This document shows, in pieces, positions 20,267-28,836 of a stretch of DNA of 49,319 bases. The position numbers and the translations under genes were made by a program. The notes beneath the pieces were generated by a model, which was not told where the DNA came from, ran no database searches, and was given only the letters and a program-made list of their open reading frames with translations. Each line of letters opens with the position of its first letter. Position 1 is the stretch's first letter. This DNA comes from Candidatus Kapaibacterium sp. GTDB taxonomy: Bacteria > Bacteroidota > Ignavibacteria > Kapaibacteriales > UBA2268. Where the stretch lies: contig CALHGZ010000010.1 of NCBI GenBank assembly GCA_938031175.1, positions 147,508 through 196,826 of the forward strand, in the 5' to 3' direction.

Positions 20267-20998
20267 TTACCTCATACCAATAAAAGCTACCATTCTACCG
20301 GAATTATCTTTATCACGGCGGTAAGAATGAAATCTTTCATCACAAATTGTACAAAACTGTGATATTTCGATATTTGCCGCATTACATCCAATAGCAAGTA
20401 ATTGATTTTTTAACTCAGCTTTCAGATCAAAATAATACTTACCCCTTACTTTTGTAACTGATTCCGGAAAATACATACAAAATTCAGGACCAACTTCATA
20501 ACAACATTTTGAAGCACATGGAGATAGATAAAACAGTATATCAGAAGGATTAGAGGAGAACTCATCTGACATCATTTTAATCCCTTTGCTCAAAATACCA
20601 TTGTATGCACCACGCCAACCACAATGAAATGCACCTATCGCTTTAGATTTGGGATCATAGCATAGAACCGCACAGCAATCTGCAATTTTTATACATAAAT
20701 AAATCCCAAAAGATTTTGTAATCATACCATCGGAGATACTCTCTTCAAAATTTTTGTCTATTATTCTAACAATATCACTATGTGTTTGTTTCTGAAATAT
20801 AAAATTTCGATAATTCGAATTGAGAAAACTGGCTAATTTACTTTTATTCGTAAATACTTCATCAGCTGTTATACTTTTATTTTCTGAAACACTAAAACCA
20901 TTATTTGGAAATAAGTCTTGCATCTTTTCAGTAATACCAGATATAACTTCGTATTTTGCAAAAATAGATGGTCTGATAATATTTAAATCTTCACTCAT
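20267..20998 (-). CDS. pgeF: PgeF/YfiH family purine nucleoside phosphorylase, laccase-domain protein
   Basis: This 243-residue single-domain protein of the former multicopper polyphenol oxidase family is now known to include purine-nucleoside phosphorylase/adenosine deaminase activity and peptidoglycan editing. The zinc-site residues are visible: His73 (QKQTHSDIV), Cys108 (IKIADCCAVL) and His125 in the signature FHCGWRGAYNGI. A C-terminal CTICDERFHSYRRD motif is typical of the family. Its start overlaps the end of the comEC gene by 8 bases, so the two form an operon. Good RBS signals are not obvious, as expected for this kind of genome. Confidence 0.9.
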   Translation of the reverse strand: MSEDLNIIRPSIFAKYEVISGITEKMQDLFPNNGFSVSENKSITADEVFTNKSKLASFLNSNYRNFIFQKQTHSDIVRIIDKNFEESISDGMITKSFGIYLCIKIADCCAVLCYDPKSKAIGAFHCGWRGAYNGILSKGIKMMSDEFSSNPSDILFYLSPCASKCCYEVGPEFCMYFPESVTKVRGKYYFDLKAELKNQLLAIGCNAANIEISQFCTICDERFHSYRRDKDNSGRMVAFIGMR

Positions 20999-22886
20999 TT
21001 CTTAAATCATATTCAATTATTTGCTGTAATTTATTTATTCCTAAACGATTGGAAATTAAGTTTAATTCTTCAATTGTTAACGGATAAAATGAGACATTAG
21101 GCAAATCCCTTAGCTCTTCAGCAATCTGGCGACTGACTTCACCTGTATAAAAGAATTTTATGTCGCATCCTAGTTGTTTCATATAATTTATCATAGCTAT
21201 ATCTTTTGATGGATATTGTTGTGGGCGTCTGTCTGCTAAAATTAAATTAACACCTTTAATATTATTCATTGCGATTATCGCTGTGTATTTGTCTTTTACA
21301 ATCAGTGTGTTTTTGAATTTCGGTTCGATCAAAAACTGATAATAAACCAACATACATATTAAAAAACTAATTAATATTCTGAATATGAGCGATTTTGTAT
21401 TAGAAGAAAAAAATATGTAGATTAATGACAAAGATAAAGCAATTGCGATGATTTCAGCATTTTCACTAGTATAATATGTAAATTTAAATTCGCTTATAAA
21501 TTTGCTGATATGCAAACTGGTATTAATCAAAAATTCTGCACTATACTTAAACAATTCCGAAATTTTAGAATATAATGGATAAGTGAGCAATGAAAATAAA
21601 CTCCATATATAACTTAATGATATCATTGGTATAATAAGCAAGTTTGTTAGAGGTGCAAAATAAGAATAAACCTGAAAATAATGAGCCACAATAGGCGATA
21701 CAGCTATTGAAGCTGATAAAGAAAGTGAGAAACCATTCAATAGGTATTTAATAAAAATATTATCAATTCTTACTAACCCCTTTAATTTATTATAAATAGG
21801 TGTATAAAAGAATGATATTCCTAATACAGATATTGCCGACATTTGAAAGGAAATTGAATAAATTAATTTTGGATTTACTAATATCGTTAAAAATATTACA
21901 AAACTAACAACATTGATTAAATTAACATCCCTTTCTCTGTTTTTAATGTACAGAATTAAGATAGCCATTATAGCTGCTCGTGTTGCTGATGGCTGATAAT
22001 CAGTTAGTAAAACATATATTAAAATACAAATTGAAAAAGTAATAAATTTTATCCATCGATTTTCAATAAAGCCAAGCAAAAAATAAATTATAACAGCAAT
22101 TATTCCGATATGCAAACCACTCACAGCAAGGATATGGGCTGTTCCAGTTAAAGAAAAATAAGTTCTATAATCCTTGTTCAAATCAGATTTATCTCCTATT
22201 GTTACTGCTTTAATTATACCTGCGATATTTTCATCATATAAATCGTAAATTATAGAGCTGATTTTTTCTGTAACAATTGCTCGAAAGTAATTTAAATTTT
22301 TTGATTGGCTTATAAATCCAATATCTTTTGCTTTACTACGTACGAGCCATTGAATATCTTGCGATAAGTAATAGATGTCTTCAGGAAAATCAGTCGGTAG
22401 CTGTTTCTTAGCAGGTAATCGCACGTAACAATTTGCAAATATCTTATTCCCAACATTGATAGTTTTATTGTCATCATTCAAACTTGTAATTATGAGCAAA
22501 ATCTTTGTATTTTCTTGCATTGGCAAAATTTTTGTATCTAAAGAGCCAACAGCTATACATCTTGCGAATTTATCAGTTCTTTTAGAAATCTTCAATATCT
22601 CACCTTTGAATACTGCTGGTATTTCATCGATCACTTTATTAGGGCGCCTGATTTCAATTGACTCAATATCTTTTGTAACTAATAAACCAATCACTGCTAG
22701 AACTGAAAAATATGTTAATAATTGTCTGTTTTTATAAAGCGAAAAAACTATTATGATTAATAAGAAGAGGAAACTTAATAAATAAACAATGTCATTAGCC
22801 CAAAATAAAAAATATTTAAATGAGAAAATAAAAAACAAAAGTAAAATTAATGATTTAAATGCAGGTATTTTTGAAAAATTAATCAT
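20991..22886 (-). CDS. comEC: ComEC/Rec2-type DNA uptake channel, lacking the beta-lactamase domain
   Basis: This is a polytopic inner-membrane protein of 631 residues. N-terminal membrane helices are followed by a DUF4131-like OB-fold stretch (about 80-190), then the competence domain with the signature LAVSGLHIGIIAVIIYFLLG and about ten helices. It is thought to carry single-stranded DNA across the membrane during natural transformation. The C-terminal 110 residues do not show the HxHxDH metal motif of the metallo-beta-lactamase domain that full-length ComEC (about 750 residues) has, as in many FCB homologues. It overlaps pgeF downstream. Whether the cell is competent cannot be judged from one gene. 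Confidence 0.88.
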   Translation of the reverse strand: MINFSKIPAFKSLILLLFFIFSFKYFLFWANDIVYLLSFLFLLIIIVFSLYKNRQLLTYFSVLAVIGLLVTKDIESIEIRRPNKVIDEIPAVFKGEILKISKRTDKFARCIAVGSLDTKILPMQENTKILLIITSLNDDNKTINVGNKIFANCYVRLPAKKQLPTDFPEDIYYLSQDIQWLVRSKAKDIGFISQSKNLNYFRAIVTEKISSIIYDLYDENIAGIIKAVTIGDKSDLNKDYRTYFSLTGTAHILAVSGLHIGIIAVIIYFLLGFIENRWIKFITFSICILIYVLLTDYQPSATRAAIMAILILYIKNRERDVNLINVVSFVIFLTILVNPKLIYSISFQMSAISVLGISFFYTPIYNKLKGLVRIDNIFIKYLLNGFSLSLSASIAVSPIVAHYFQVYSYFAPLTNLLIIPMISLSYIWSLFSLLTYPLYSKISELFKYSAEFLINTSLHISKFISEFKFTYYTSENAEIIAIALSLSLIYIFFSSNTKSLIFRILISFLICMLVYYQFLIEPKFKNTLIVKDKYTAIIAMNNIKGVNLILADRRPQQYPSKDIAMINYMKQLGCDIKFFYTGEVSRQIAEELRDLPNVSFYPLTIEELNLISNRLGINKLQQIIEYDLRNE

Positions 22887-23025
22887 TGTTGAAATATTAT
22901 AAACATCAAAATAAAAAGTATTTAATATTTTTTTTGATGAAATTTATTAGATTAATTTTAAACTAAACTATGATTATTTTTGTTAATTAAAAAAATTAAG
23001 TTTTAAAAACTCATAAAAAAATCAA

Positions 23026-24858
23026 ATGTGTGGAATAATAGGATATATAGGAAATAGGCAAGTTTCAAATGTATTAATAAACGGATTGAAGCGTTTGGAA
23101 TATCGTGGCTATGATTCTGCTGGATTGTGCATACTGGAAAATGGTAATTTAGAAATATTGAAAAAAGCAGGTAAAGTTTACGAACTTGAAAAATTAATCA
23201 ACCACCAGCAATACACCTCGACTATAGGAATCGCACATACTCGCTGGGCAACTCATGGTGAACCAAACGATATAAATGCCCATCCCCACACAGACTGCAA
23301 CTCTAAAATAGCAATTGTTCACAATGGTATCATAGAAAATTATTTTTCTATTAAAAAACAATTGCAAGCTAAAGGTTTTACTTTCAAGTCTGAAACTGAC
23401 ACTGAAGTATTGGCAGTCTTAATTGGCGCCATCTATGAAAAGTGTCAAAACTTGGAAATTGCTGTCCGCACTGCACTATCTGAAGTTACAGGTACCTTTG
23501 GTTTGCTCGTATTGTCATCTTATGAACCTGACAAAATAATTGCAGCAAGGCGTGGTAGTCCATTGGTTCTCGGTATTTCAAAAAACGAATTCATCATTTC
23601 ATCCGACGCAACTGCTATAATTCAATACACTTCACAGGTTGTTTATCTCTCTGATAATGAAATTGCTATAGTTACCAACAACCAATTCACAACTAAGACG
23701 ATGAATAACCAGGAAACAAAATCTATCATTCATAAATTAGACCTCAACCTTGAACAACTTGAGAAAAACGGCTTCGAACACTTTATGCTAAAGGAAATTT
23801 ATGAGCAACCAAATACACTCAATGATGCATTTCGAGGACGTTTACTTGTAGATGAGGGAACAATTAAATTAGGAGGGCTACGATCGGTTTATGACAAATT
23901 TAGAAATGTACGCCGTTTGATATTAACAGCTTGCGGGACTTCGTGGCATTCAGCTCTTGTAGGAGAATATTTAATTGAACATTTAGCACAAATACCGGTC
24001 GAAGTTGAATATGCATCCGAATTCAGGTATCGCAATCCTATTATATATCCTGATGACATAGTTATAGCAATTTCACAAAGTGGTGAAACAGCTGACACAT
24101 TAGCTGCTGTTAACGAAGCTAAAAATAAAGGTGCAACTGTATTAGGAATTGTCAATGTAGTAGGTAGTTCCATTGCGCGAGCAACCGATGCGGGTATTTA
24201 TATTCACGCTGGTCCCGAAATTGGAGTTGCTTCGACTAAGGCATTTACCTCTCAACTTGCTGTTCTAACCATGTTAGCGATTATGCTCGGCAGAATGAGA
24301 AATTTATCAGCCATCGAAGCTAAAAAAATCATAAATGAATTAGCAAACATTCCAGACAAATTGAAAAAAATTCTCGAGAATGCTGAACACATAAAAGCAA
24401 TAGCAAAAAAATATTGTAAATCTTCAAATTTTCTATATCTTGGCCGAGGTTATAATTTCCCTGTTGCTTTGGAAGGTGCATTAAAATTAAAAGAGATATC
24501 ATATATCCACGCCGAAGGCTATCCCGCTGCCGAAATGAAGCATGGTCCAATAGCTTTAATAGATGAAAATATGCCTGTCGTATTTATTGCCACACAGGAT
24601 GAAATTTATGAGAAAATTCTATCAAACATAGAAGAAGTAAGAGCAAGAAAAGGAAAAGTTATTGCAATCGCCACCGAAGAAGATGAAGTTATTAAAAATT
24701 ATGCAAATGAATTGATTTATATACCAAAAACATTACCAATGTTAACACCAATATTAGCCGTAGTACCATTGCAACTAATGGCATATTATATTTCTGTTGA
24801 GCTCGGTTGCAACGTTGACCAACCAAGAAATCTTGCTAAAAGTGTTACGGTTGAATAG
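23026..24858 (+). CDS. glmS: Glutamine-fructose-6-phosphate aminotransferase (isomerising)
   Basis: GlmS makes glucosamine-6-phosphate from fructose-6-phosphate and glutamine, the entry to peptidoglycan and lipid A precursors. The 610 residues match the family length. Cys2, the N-terminal nucleophile after Met removal, starts MCGIIGYIGNRQ; the glutaminase domain runs to about 240 with THTRWATHGEP-like AHTRWATHGEP and KSETDTE; two SIS isomerase domains follow (ACGTSWHS, AISQSGETADT, GYPAAEMKHGPIAL); the C-terminal tail PRNLAKSVTVE is canonical. The upstream 139 bases carry a TATTTTTG box (22975-22982) but no paired TTTG at the right distance. I see no glmS ribozyme. The stop is 4 bases from that of the convergent Spy-like gene. 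Confidence 0.97.
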   Translation: MCGIIGYIGNRQVSNVLINGLKRLEYRGYDSAGLCILENGNLEILKKAGKVYELEKLINHQQYTSTIGIAHTRWATHGEPNDINAHPHTDCNSKIAIVHNGIIENYFSIKKQLQAKGFTFKSETDTEVLAVLIGAIYEKCQNLEIAVRTALSEVTGTFGLLVLSSYEPDKIIAARRGSPLVLGISKNEFIISSDATAIIQYTSQVVYLSDNEIAIVTNNQFTTKTMNNQETKSIIHKLDLNLEQLEKNGFEHFMLKEIYEQPNTLNDAFRGRLLVDEGTIKLGGLRSVYDKFRNVRRLILTACGTSWHSALVGEYLIEHLAQIPVEVEYASEFRYRNPIIYPDDIVIAISQSGETADTLAAVNEAKNKGATVLGIVNVVGSSIARATDAGIYIHAGPEIGVASTKAFTSQLAVLTMLAIMLGRMRNLSAIEAKKIINELANIPDKLKKILENAEHIKAIAKKYCKSSNFLYLGRGYNFPVALEGALKLKEISYIHAEGYPAAEMKHGPIALIDENMPVVFIATQDEIYEKILSNIEEVRARKGKVIAIATEEDEVIKNYANELIYIPKTLPMLTPILAVVPLQLMAYYISVELGCNVDQPRNLAKSVTVE

Positions 24859-24862
24859 GAAC

Positions 24863-25384
24863 TTATCGCGAGGGACTCCTCTTCTCTTTGTTAGGTTTGA
24901 ACTCATCACGCGGAAATTTACGCATTGTTTCAATTACCTTCCGTTGCAAATCTTTATGAAATGTATTCTCAAATACAATATATTTAGCATAGCGCTTCTC
25001 ATCTAAAAGAGATCTCATCTCTGTTATTTTTGTTAAATGAAGATTTTGTAGTTCTCTTTGAGTGTTTATTACCTGTTCACTTACTCTTGCAAGCTCTTGG
25101 GAAGGTGCATTTTCTATAATGCGATTATTTAATTTCTCAACTATTTGGTCTAATTCTTCTGATTTCTCTTTTATTTTTCGATCTATATCATTATACTTTG
25201 ATAGAAACTTTGCAGAGGCTTCTTCATCCAATTCAAGTATATCTAATAATTTGACTTTTTTTATTTGCTCTATTCGTTCCCAATGCCTTCGTGCTGGCTG
25301 AGAGATAGCAAAATTTGTAATGACTAAAACTAACACAAAAGATATTCTTATTATCGATTTTGCATTATTATGAAAAATTAGCAT
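24863..25384 (-). CDS. Periplasmic Spy/CpxP-like helical protein
   Basis: The 173-residue protein has an N-terminal signal peptide (hydrophobic core about 11-26, IIRISFVLVLVITNFAIS). The mature part is nearly all amphipathic helix with many charged residues and a layout resembling CpxP/Spy/heavy-metal-sensor proteins (LDLDEEASAKFLSKYNDIDRKIKE-like LELDEE region, then a coiled hairpin). It has no cysteines and no clear LTxxQ repeats, so the assignment is by architecture and context. It is the last gene of an operon with an ECF sigma factor and its anti-sigma factor, overlapping the latter by 17 bases, which suggests a role in envelope stress as a chaperone or feedback regulator (inference). 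Confidence 0.65.
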   Translation of the reverse strand: MLIFHNNAKSIIRISFVLVLVITNFAISQPARRHWERIEQIKKVKLLDILELDEEASAKFLSKYNDIDRKIKEKSEELDQIVEKLNNRIIENAPSQELARVSEQVINTQRELQNLHLTKITEMRSLLDEKRYAKYIVFENTFHKDLQRKVIETMRKFPRDEFKPNKEKRSPSR

Positions 25385-26090
25385 TTCTGAGCTCCTCTAA
25401 AAGTTCTTGCATTTGTTCTTCGTCAATGTGGTCTAAGATACTATGAAGATTATAATCTATAAAGAAATAATTTGAATAATTTAAAATATTTGTAATATCA
25501 CCATTTTCAATTAACTTCAATAAATACTGAGAATGCAGGTCGTAATATAGCTCTTCATCGTTTATTTTAATAATTTCTTTTAAATCGTAGTTAGGGTTTT
25601 GCATTGAGTTTGTGATTATAGAATTTACCAATTCTTCATTTGAGATAGAATCTAAATCTTCAAAAATTACCATCGCTTCGTATTGATTGAGCATATATTC
25701 TTTTGTTATATGGGATTGTATGTTTTGATTTTTCTTATCTTTTTCTATTCCTGTTATAATCAGTACAATTACAATTGCTGCGAGACCTAATGTCGGAATT
25801 ACAATTCTTGAAAAATAATTAAAACTGAATTTATGAGGGACTTTATTCAAATTATTTTGAACTCTTACAGAAATGTTTTTTGCATTTTGTTCAAAATAAG
25901 ACTTAAAATCAAATTCATTAACTTTATTAAATACATCACGTATTTCATTCAATTCTCTTTGTAAATCTGGATAGTCAATAACTGATTGATCGAAAAGTTC
26001 CATACCCTCTTTATCTAATCTTCCAAATGCATAATCAGGAAGCATTTCTTGTAGTTCTTTATAAGTCAATTTTTTTTTCTTATTCTCCAT
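25368..26090 (-). CDS. Membrane-spanning anti-sigma factor (putative)
   Basis: The 240-residue protein has an N-terminal helical anti-sigma-like domain (about 8-70; LTYKELQEMLPDYAFGRLDKEG), one transmembrane segment (about 93-111, VIPTLGLAAIVIVLIITGI) and an acidic extracytoplasmic C-terminus. The His-x3-Cys-x2-Cys zinc motif of classical ZAS domains is absent, so it would bind its sigma factor without zinc. The start overlaps the sigma-factor stop by one base (TAATG), the standard translational coupling of sigma/anti-sigma pairs. Identification rests on this context and the architecture more than on sequence identity. Confidence 0.75.
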   Translation of the reverse strand: MENKKKKLTYKELQEMLPDYAFGRLDKEGMELFDQSVIDYPDLQRELNEIRDVFNKVNEFDFKSYFEQNAKNISVRVQNNLNKVPHKFSFNYFSRIVIPTLGLAAIVIVLIITGIEKDKKNQNIQSHITKEYMLNQYEAMVIFEDLDSISNEELVNSIITNSMQNPNYDLKEIIKINDEELYYDLHSQYLLKLIENGDITNILNYSNYFFIDYNLHSILDHIDEEQMQELLEELRNANFS

Positions 26091-26677
26091 TATTTATTCT
26101 CAAATTTTTGTTCATATTTTAACATTTTAGCAATTTTTTTAACAGCTTGGAAATAATTAGCTTTCAATCCACCAATACTTGTACCTAAAAGTTCTGAAAT
26201 TTCTTCATAACTCATTTCATCGAAATATCTTAAAGCAAAAGTTTCTCGTTGTTTTTCAGGTAATTTACTTAATATTTTTAAAAATTTTTCCTGAAACTCC
26301 TTATTTTCAAATTCTTCATCAGGGCTAATTGAATGATCTGGAATATTCAAATGTTCATTCAAGTCATCTTTCCCAAAAAATGACAATAATTTCTTTTTTC
26401 TAAGCATATTAGAGCAAACATTAACTGTAATTCTATATAGCCAGGTTTTTAAACTACTCTTTTTTTTGAAATTTTGAATATTGTTAAATGCTTTGATAAA
26501 AACCTCCTGTGCAGCATCTTGACTATCTTCGTGATTATGCAACCAGCGATATGCCACAGAATAAACAAAACTTTGATATTTGCGTACAAATGCTGTTGCT
26601 GCTTTCTGGTTACCTGTTAAACAGTATTCATTAATTAGTTCGATATCATCTGAGTATGTCAATTCGTAGGGTCTCAT
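26090..26677 (-). CDS. ECF-type RNA polymerase sigma factor
   Basis: The 195-residue sigma-70-family protein has region 2 (about 26-92: FVRKYQSFVYSVAYRWLHNHEDSQDAAQEVFIKAF and SSLKTWLYRITVN) and region 4 (about 130-185: LPEKQRETFALRYFDEMSYEEISELLGTSIGGLKANYFQAV). There is no region 3 or 1.1, as expected for the extracytoplasmic-function class. It heads an operon with an anti-sigma factor and a Spy-like periplasmic protein, suggesting an envelope-stress regulon. The upstream gap to greA is 67 bases and AT-rich; I could not see an autoregulatory ECF promoter motif with confidence. Confidence 0.93.
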   Translation of the reverse strand: MRPYELTYSDDIELINEYCLTGNQKAATAFVRKYQSFVYSVAYRWLHNHEDSQDAAQEVFIKAFNNIQNFKKKSSLKTWLYRITVNVCSNMLRKKKLLSFFGKDDLNEHLNIPDHSISPDEEFENKEFQEKFLKILSKLPEKQRETFALRYFDEMSYEEISELLGTSIGGLKANYFQAVKKIAKMLKYEQKFENK

Positions 26678-26744
26678 TATTATGTATCTAACTTAAATTA
26701 CTAAATTTTAGACACATAATAAATGAGATTGGTTTAAAAAGTTT

Positions 26745-27218
26745 TTATTTGGAAATTTCGATTATTTGGAATTCAAGTTTTCCGGCGGGTACAGTAACCT
26801 GAACAATATCTCCTTTTGATTTTCCCATTAAAGCTTTTCCAATTGGGGAAGTAACGGAAAGTTTTTTGCGCTCGAAATCAGCTTCTTCAGGACCAACCAT
26901 TGTGTATTCTAAAATATCGTTTGATTTTAAATTTTTTATTTTTACTTTTGATAAAATATATACTTTATCGTCAGGAAATTCGCTCGGATCAATTATTTGA
27001 GCTTTGGCAAGCAACATTTCCAGTTTAGCAATTTTCATTTCAAGAAGACTTTGCTCATTTTTGGCAGCATCATAATCTGCATTTTCTGATAAATCCCCGT
27101 GGGATCGGGCATCAGCAATTTTCATTGCAATTTCTTTACGTCCCTTAGTTTTTAGTTCATATAACTCTTCTTCGATTTCTTTAACTCTTTCTCTTGTCAT
27201 ATATACTATATCTGACAT
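26745..27218 (-). CDS. greA: Transcription elongation factor GreA
   Basis: GreA rescues backtracked RNA polymerase by stimulating transcript cleavage. ATG 27218 (MSDIVYMTRERVKEIEEELY) is chosen over upstream starts because it gives 157 residues, the family length, and has a GGAG ribosome site 6 bases upstream. The N-terminal coiled coil (about 10-75) carries the acidic tip (ENADYDAAKNEQ) needed for catalysis; the C-terminal FKBP-like domain ends PAGKLEFQIIEI with SPIGKALMGKSKGDIV. A probable ribBA terminator lies between it and the operon upstream, so greA likely has its own promoter. Confidence 0.94.
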   Translation of the reverse strand: MSDIVYMTRERVKEIEEELYELKTKGRKEIAMKIADARSHGDLSENADYDAAKNEQSLLEMKIAKLEMLLAKAQIIDPSEFPDDKVYILSKVKIKNLKSNDILEYTMVGPEEADFERKKLSVTSPIGKALMGKSKGDIVQVTVPAGKLEFQIIEISK

Positions 27219-27249
27219 TTCGAACTCCATCTTATTTGCGAAAAACAAA

Positions 27250-27276
27250 ATTAAAAGCCCTTGAAAAGGCTCTTGT
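27250..27276 (-). terminator. Probable Rho-independent terminator after ribBA
   Basis: On the reverse strand, AAGAGCC and GGCTTTT form a 7-base-pair stem with one G-U pair around the loop TTTTCAAG, followed by AATTTTG. It sits 30-55 bases after the ribBA stop codon and before greA. The U-tract is short, so confidence is moderate. Confidence 0.5.
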
Positions 27277-27305
27277 TTTACAAAATTAATAAATAAGTCA
27301 GTTTA

Positions 27306-28502
27306 TTACAAATGGAGTATATGCCCCATTTTATCCCGTTTTACTTTAAGATATTCGATATTAAGTGGATTTGGCTCAATTTCAATTGGTAATAATTCAA
27401 CAACCTCGATCCCATAACTTTCTAGTCCGACACGTTTTTTGGGGTTATTAGTCAAAAGTCTCATCTTTCTTATACCGAGGTCGTGCAAAATCTGAGCACC
27501 AATACCATAATCACGTGGATCAGGTAAAAAACCAAGTTTTATATTTGCTTCAACAGTATCAAGTCCCATTTCCTGCAAAGCATACGCTTTGATTTTATTT
27601 GTCAATCCGATCCCTCTACCTTCTTGACGCATATAAAGTAATACACCTTTCCCTTCATTTTGAATAATTTGCATAGCTTTTTTTAATTGTGAACCGCAAT
27701 CGCAACGCATTGAATGAAAAACATCTCCTGTTAAACATTCTGAATGTACTCTTACAAGTATCGGTTCATTTTCTTTCCACGTACCTTTAACCAATGCAAC
27801 GTGTTCATGTCCATCGATAACATTAGCATATACTTTAAAAACAAAATCACCATAATCAGTTGGAATATTTGCAGTAGCTACACATCGGACAAGTTTTTCA
27901 GAACGGAATCTATATGCAATTAAATCTTTTATTGTGATTATTTTAATATTGTATTTTTTTGCAAATTCAAGTAGCTGTGGAAGACGTGCCATAGTACCAT
28001 CTTCATTAATTATTTCGCACAAAACTCCAACAGGTTTTAGTCCAGCAAGTCTCATTAAATCAACAGTAGCTTCAGTATGTCCGGCACGCCTTAGAACACC
28101 TTCTTTGACTGCTATAAGTGGGAAAATATGTCCTGGACGGGCTAAATCTTCCGGTTTTGTCGATTTATCAGCTATAGCTCTAATTGTAGCTGCACGGTCA
28201 AATGCTGATATACCTGTAGTGGTTCCGTGTATATAATCAACAGATACAGTGAATTTAGTACCATGCAATCCTGAAGCATCGTGAACCATTTCATCAAGGC
28301 GTAATTCTTTAGCTCGCTCAGGAGTAATTGCAACACAAATCAATCCTTTGGCTTTTGAGGACATAAAGTTTATCGTTTCGTGTGTACAAAGTTCAGCAGA
28401 AGCTATTAAATCACCTTCATTTTCTCTATCCTCGTCGTCCATAACTATTATCATTCTGCCGGAAACGAGTTCAAAAAGTGCCTCTTCTATTGTATTCATC
28501 AT
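27306..28502 (-). CDS. ribBA: Bifunctional 3,4-dihydroxy-2-butanone-4-phosphate synthase / GTP cyclohydrolase II
   Basis: This enzyme carries out the first steps of both branches of riboflavin synthesis. The 398 residues show an N-terminal RibB domain (about 1-205) with [14 protein letters not shown] and the [11 protein letters not shown] and [11 protein letters not shown] motifs, then a RibA domain (about 208-398) with zinc ligands in [30 protein letters not shown], and [16 protein letters not shown]. Two adjacent Met codons begin it; the family pattern fits either. No other rib genes are present and no FMN riboswitch is seen upstream. It is the last gene of the nnr-vanZ-tgt-yajC-ribBA series, 16 bases after yajC. 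Confidence 0.96.
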   Translation of the reverse strand: MMNTIEEALFELVSGRMIIVMDDEDRENEGDLIASAELCTHETINFMSSKAKGLICVAITPERAKELRLDEMVHDASGLHGTKFTVSVDYIHGTTTGISAFDRAATIRAIADKSTKPEDLARPGHIFPLIAVKEGVLRRAGHTEATVDLMRLAGLKPVGVLCEIINEDGTMARLPQLLEFAKKYNIKIITIKDLIAYRFRSEKLVRCVATANIPTDYGDFVFKVYANVIDGHEHVALVKGTWKENEPILVRVHSECLTGDVFHSMRCDCGSQLKKAMQIIQNEGKGVLLYMRQEGRGIGLTNKIKAYALQEMGLDTVEANIKLGFLPDPRDYGIGAQILHDLGIRKMRLLTNNPKKRVGLESYGIEVVELLPIEIEPNPLNIEYLKVKRDKMGHILHL

Positions 28503-28518
28503 AGTTATTTTTCAAAAA

Positions 28519-28818
28519 TTACTTTTTAAGAGCGATTGCAGCTTTTTCAAATCTTACTTTGGTATTATCAGCAATTTGAATTTCGAATGTTTTATCGTCA
28601 ACATCAGTAACTGTTCCGTGGATACCTGATGATGTTATAACTTTGTCACCTCTTTTAATACTTTCGATCATTTTTTGATGCTCTTTCTGGCGTTTTTGCT
28701 GTGGTCTGATGAGCAAAAAATACATCACTAAAATTACTGCTGCGAACATCAGCAATGTGGGCATCATTTGACCAAAACCACCTGTAGGTTGTTGAGCTAA
28801 TAAATAAGATAAAATCAT
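28519..28818 (-). CDS. yajC: Preprotein translocase auxiliary subunit YajC
   Basis: This 99-residue small membrane protein is associated with SecDF and the Sec translocon. It has one transmembrane helix (about 20-38, LLMFAAVILVMYFLLIRPQQKRQKEHQKM, cut here for brevity at the canonical RPQQKRQK) followed by a small SH3-like domain (GDKVITSSGIHGTVTDVDD). It lies directly downstream of tgt, the common yajC-tgt pairing in bacteria, with gene order inverted relative to the operon as in many genomes. Spacing to tgt is 18 bases and to ribBA 16 bases. Confidence 0.95.
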   Translation of the reverse strand: MILSYLLAQQPTGGFGQMMPTLLMFAAVILVMYFLLIRPQQKRQKEHQKMIESIKRGDKVITSSGIHGTVTDVDDKTFEIQIADNTKVRFEKAAIALKK

Positions 28819-28836
28819 ATTATTTTCTTTTTTTTG

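Noticed and set aside
22887-23025. glmS ribozyme or riboswitch upstream of glmS
   Set aside because: No recognisable ribozyme core; the 139 bases are plain AT-rich sequence.
28503-28518. FMN riboswitch for ribBA
   Set aside because: The gap to yajC is only 16 bases and shows no aptamer motif.
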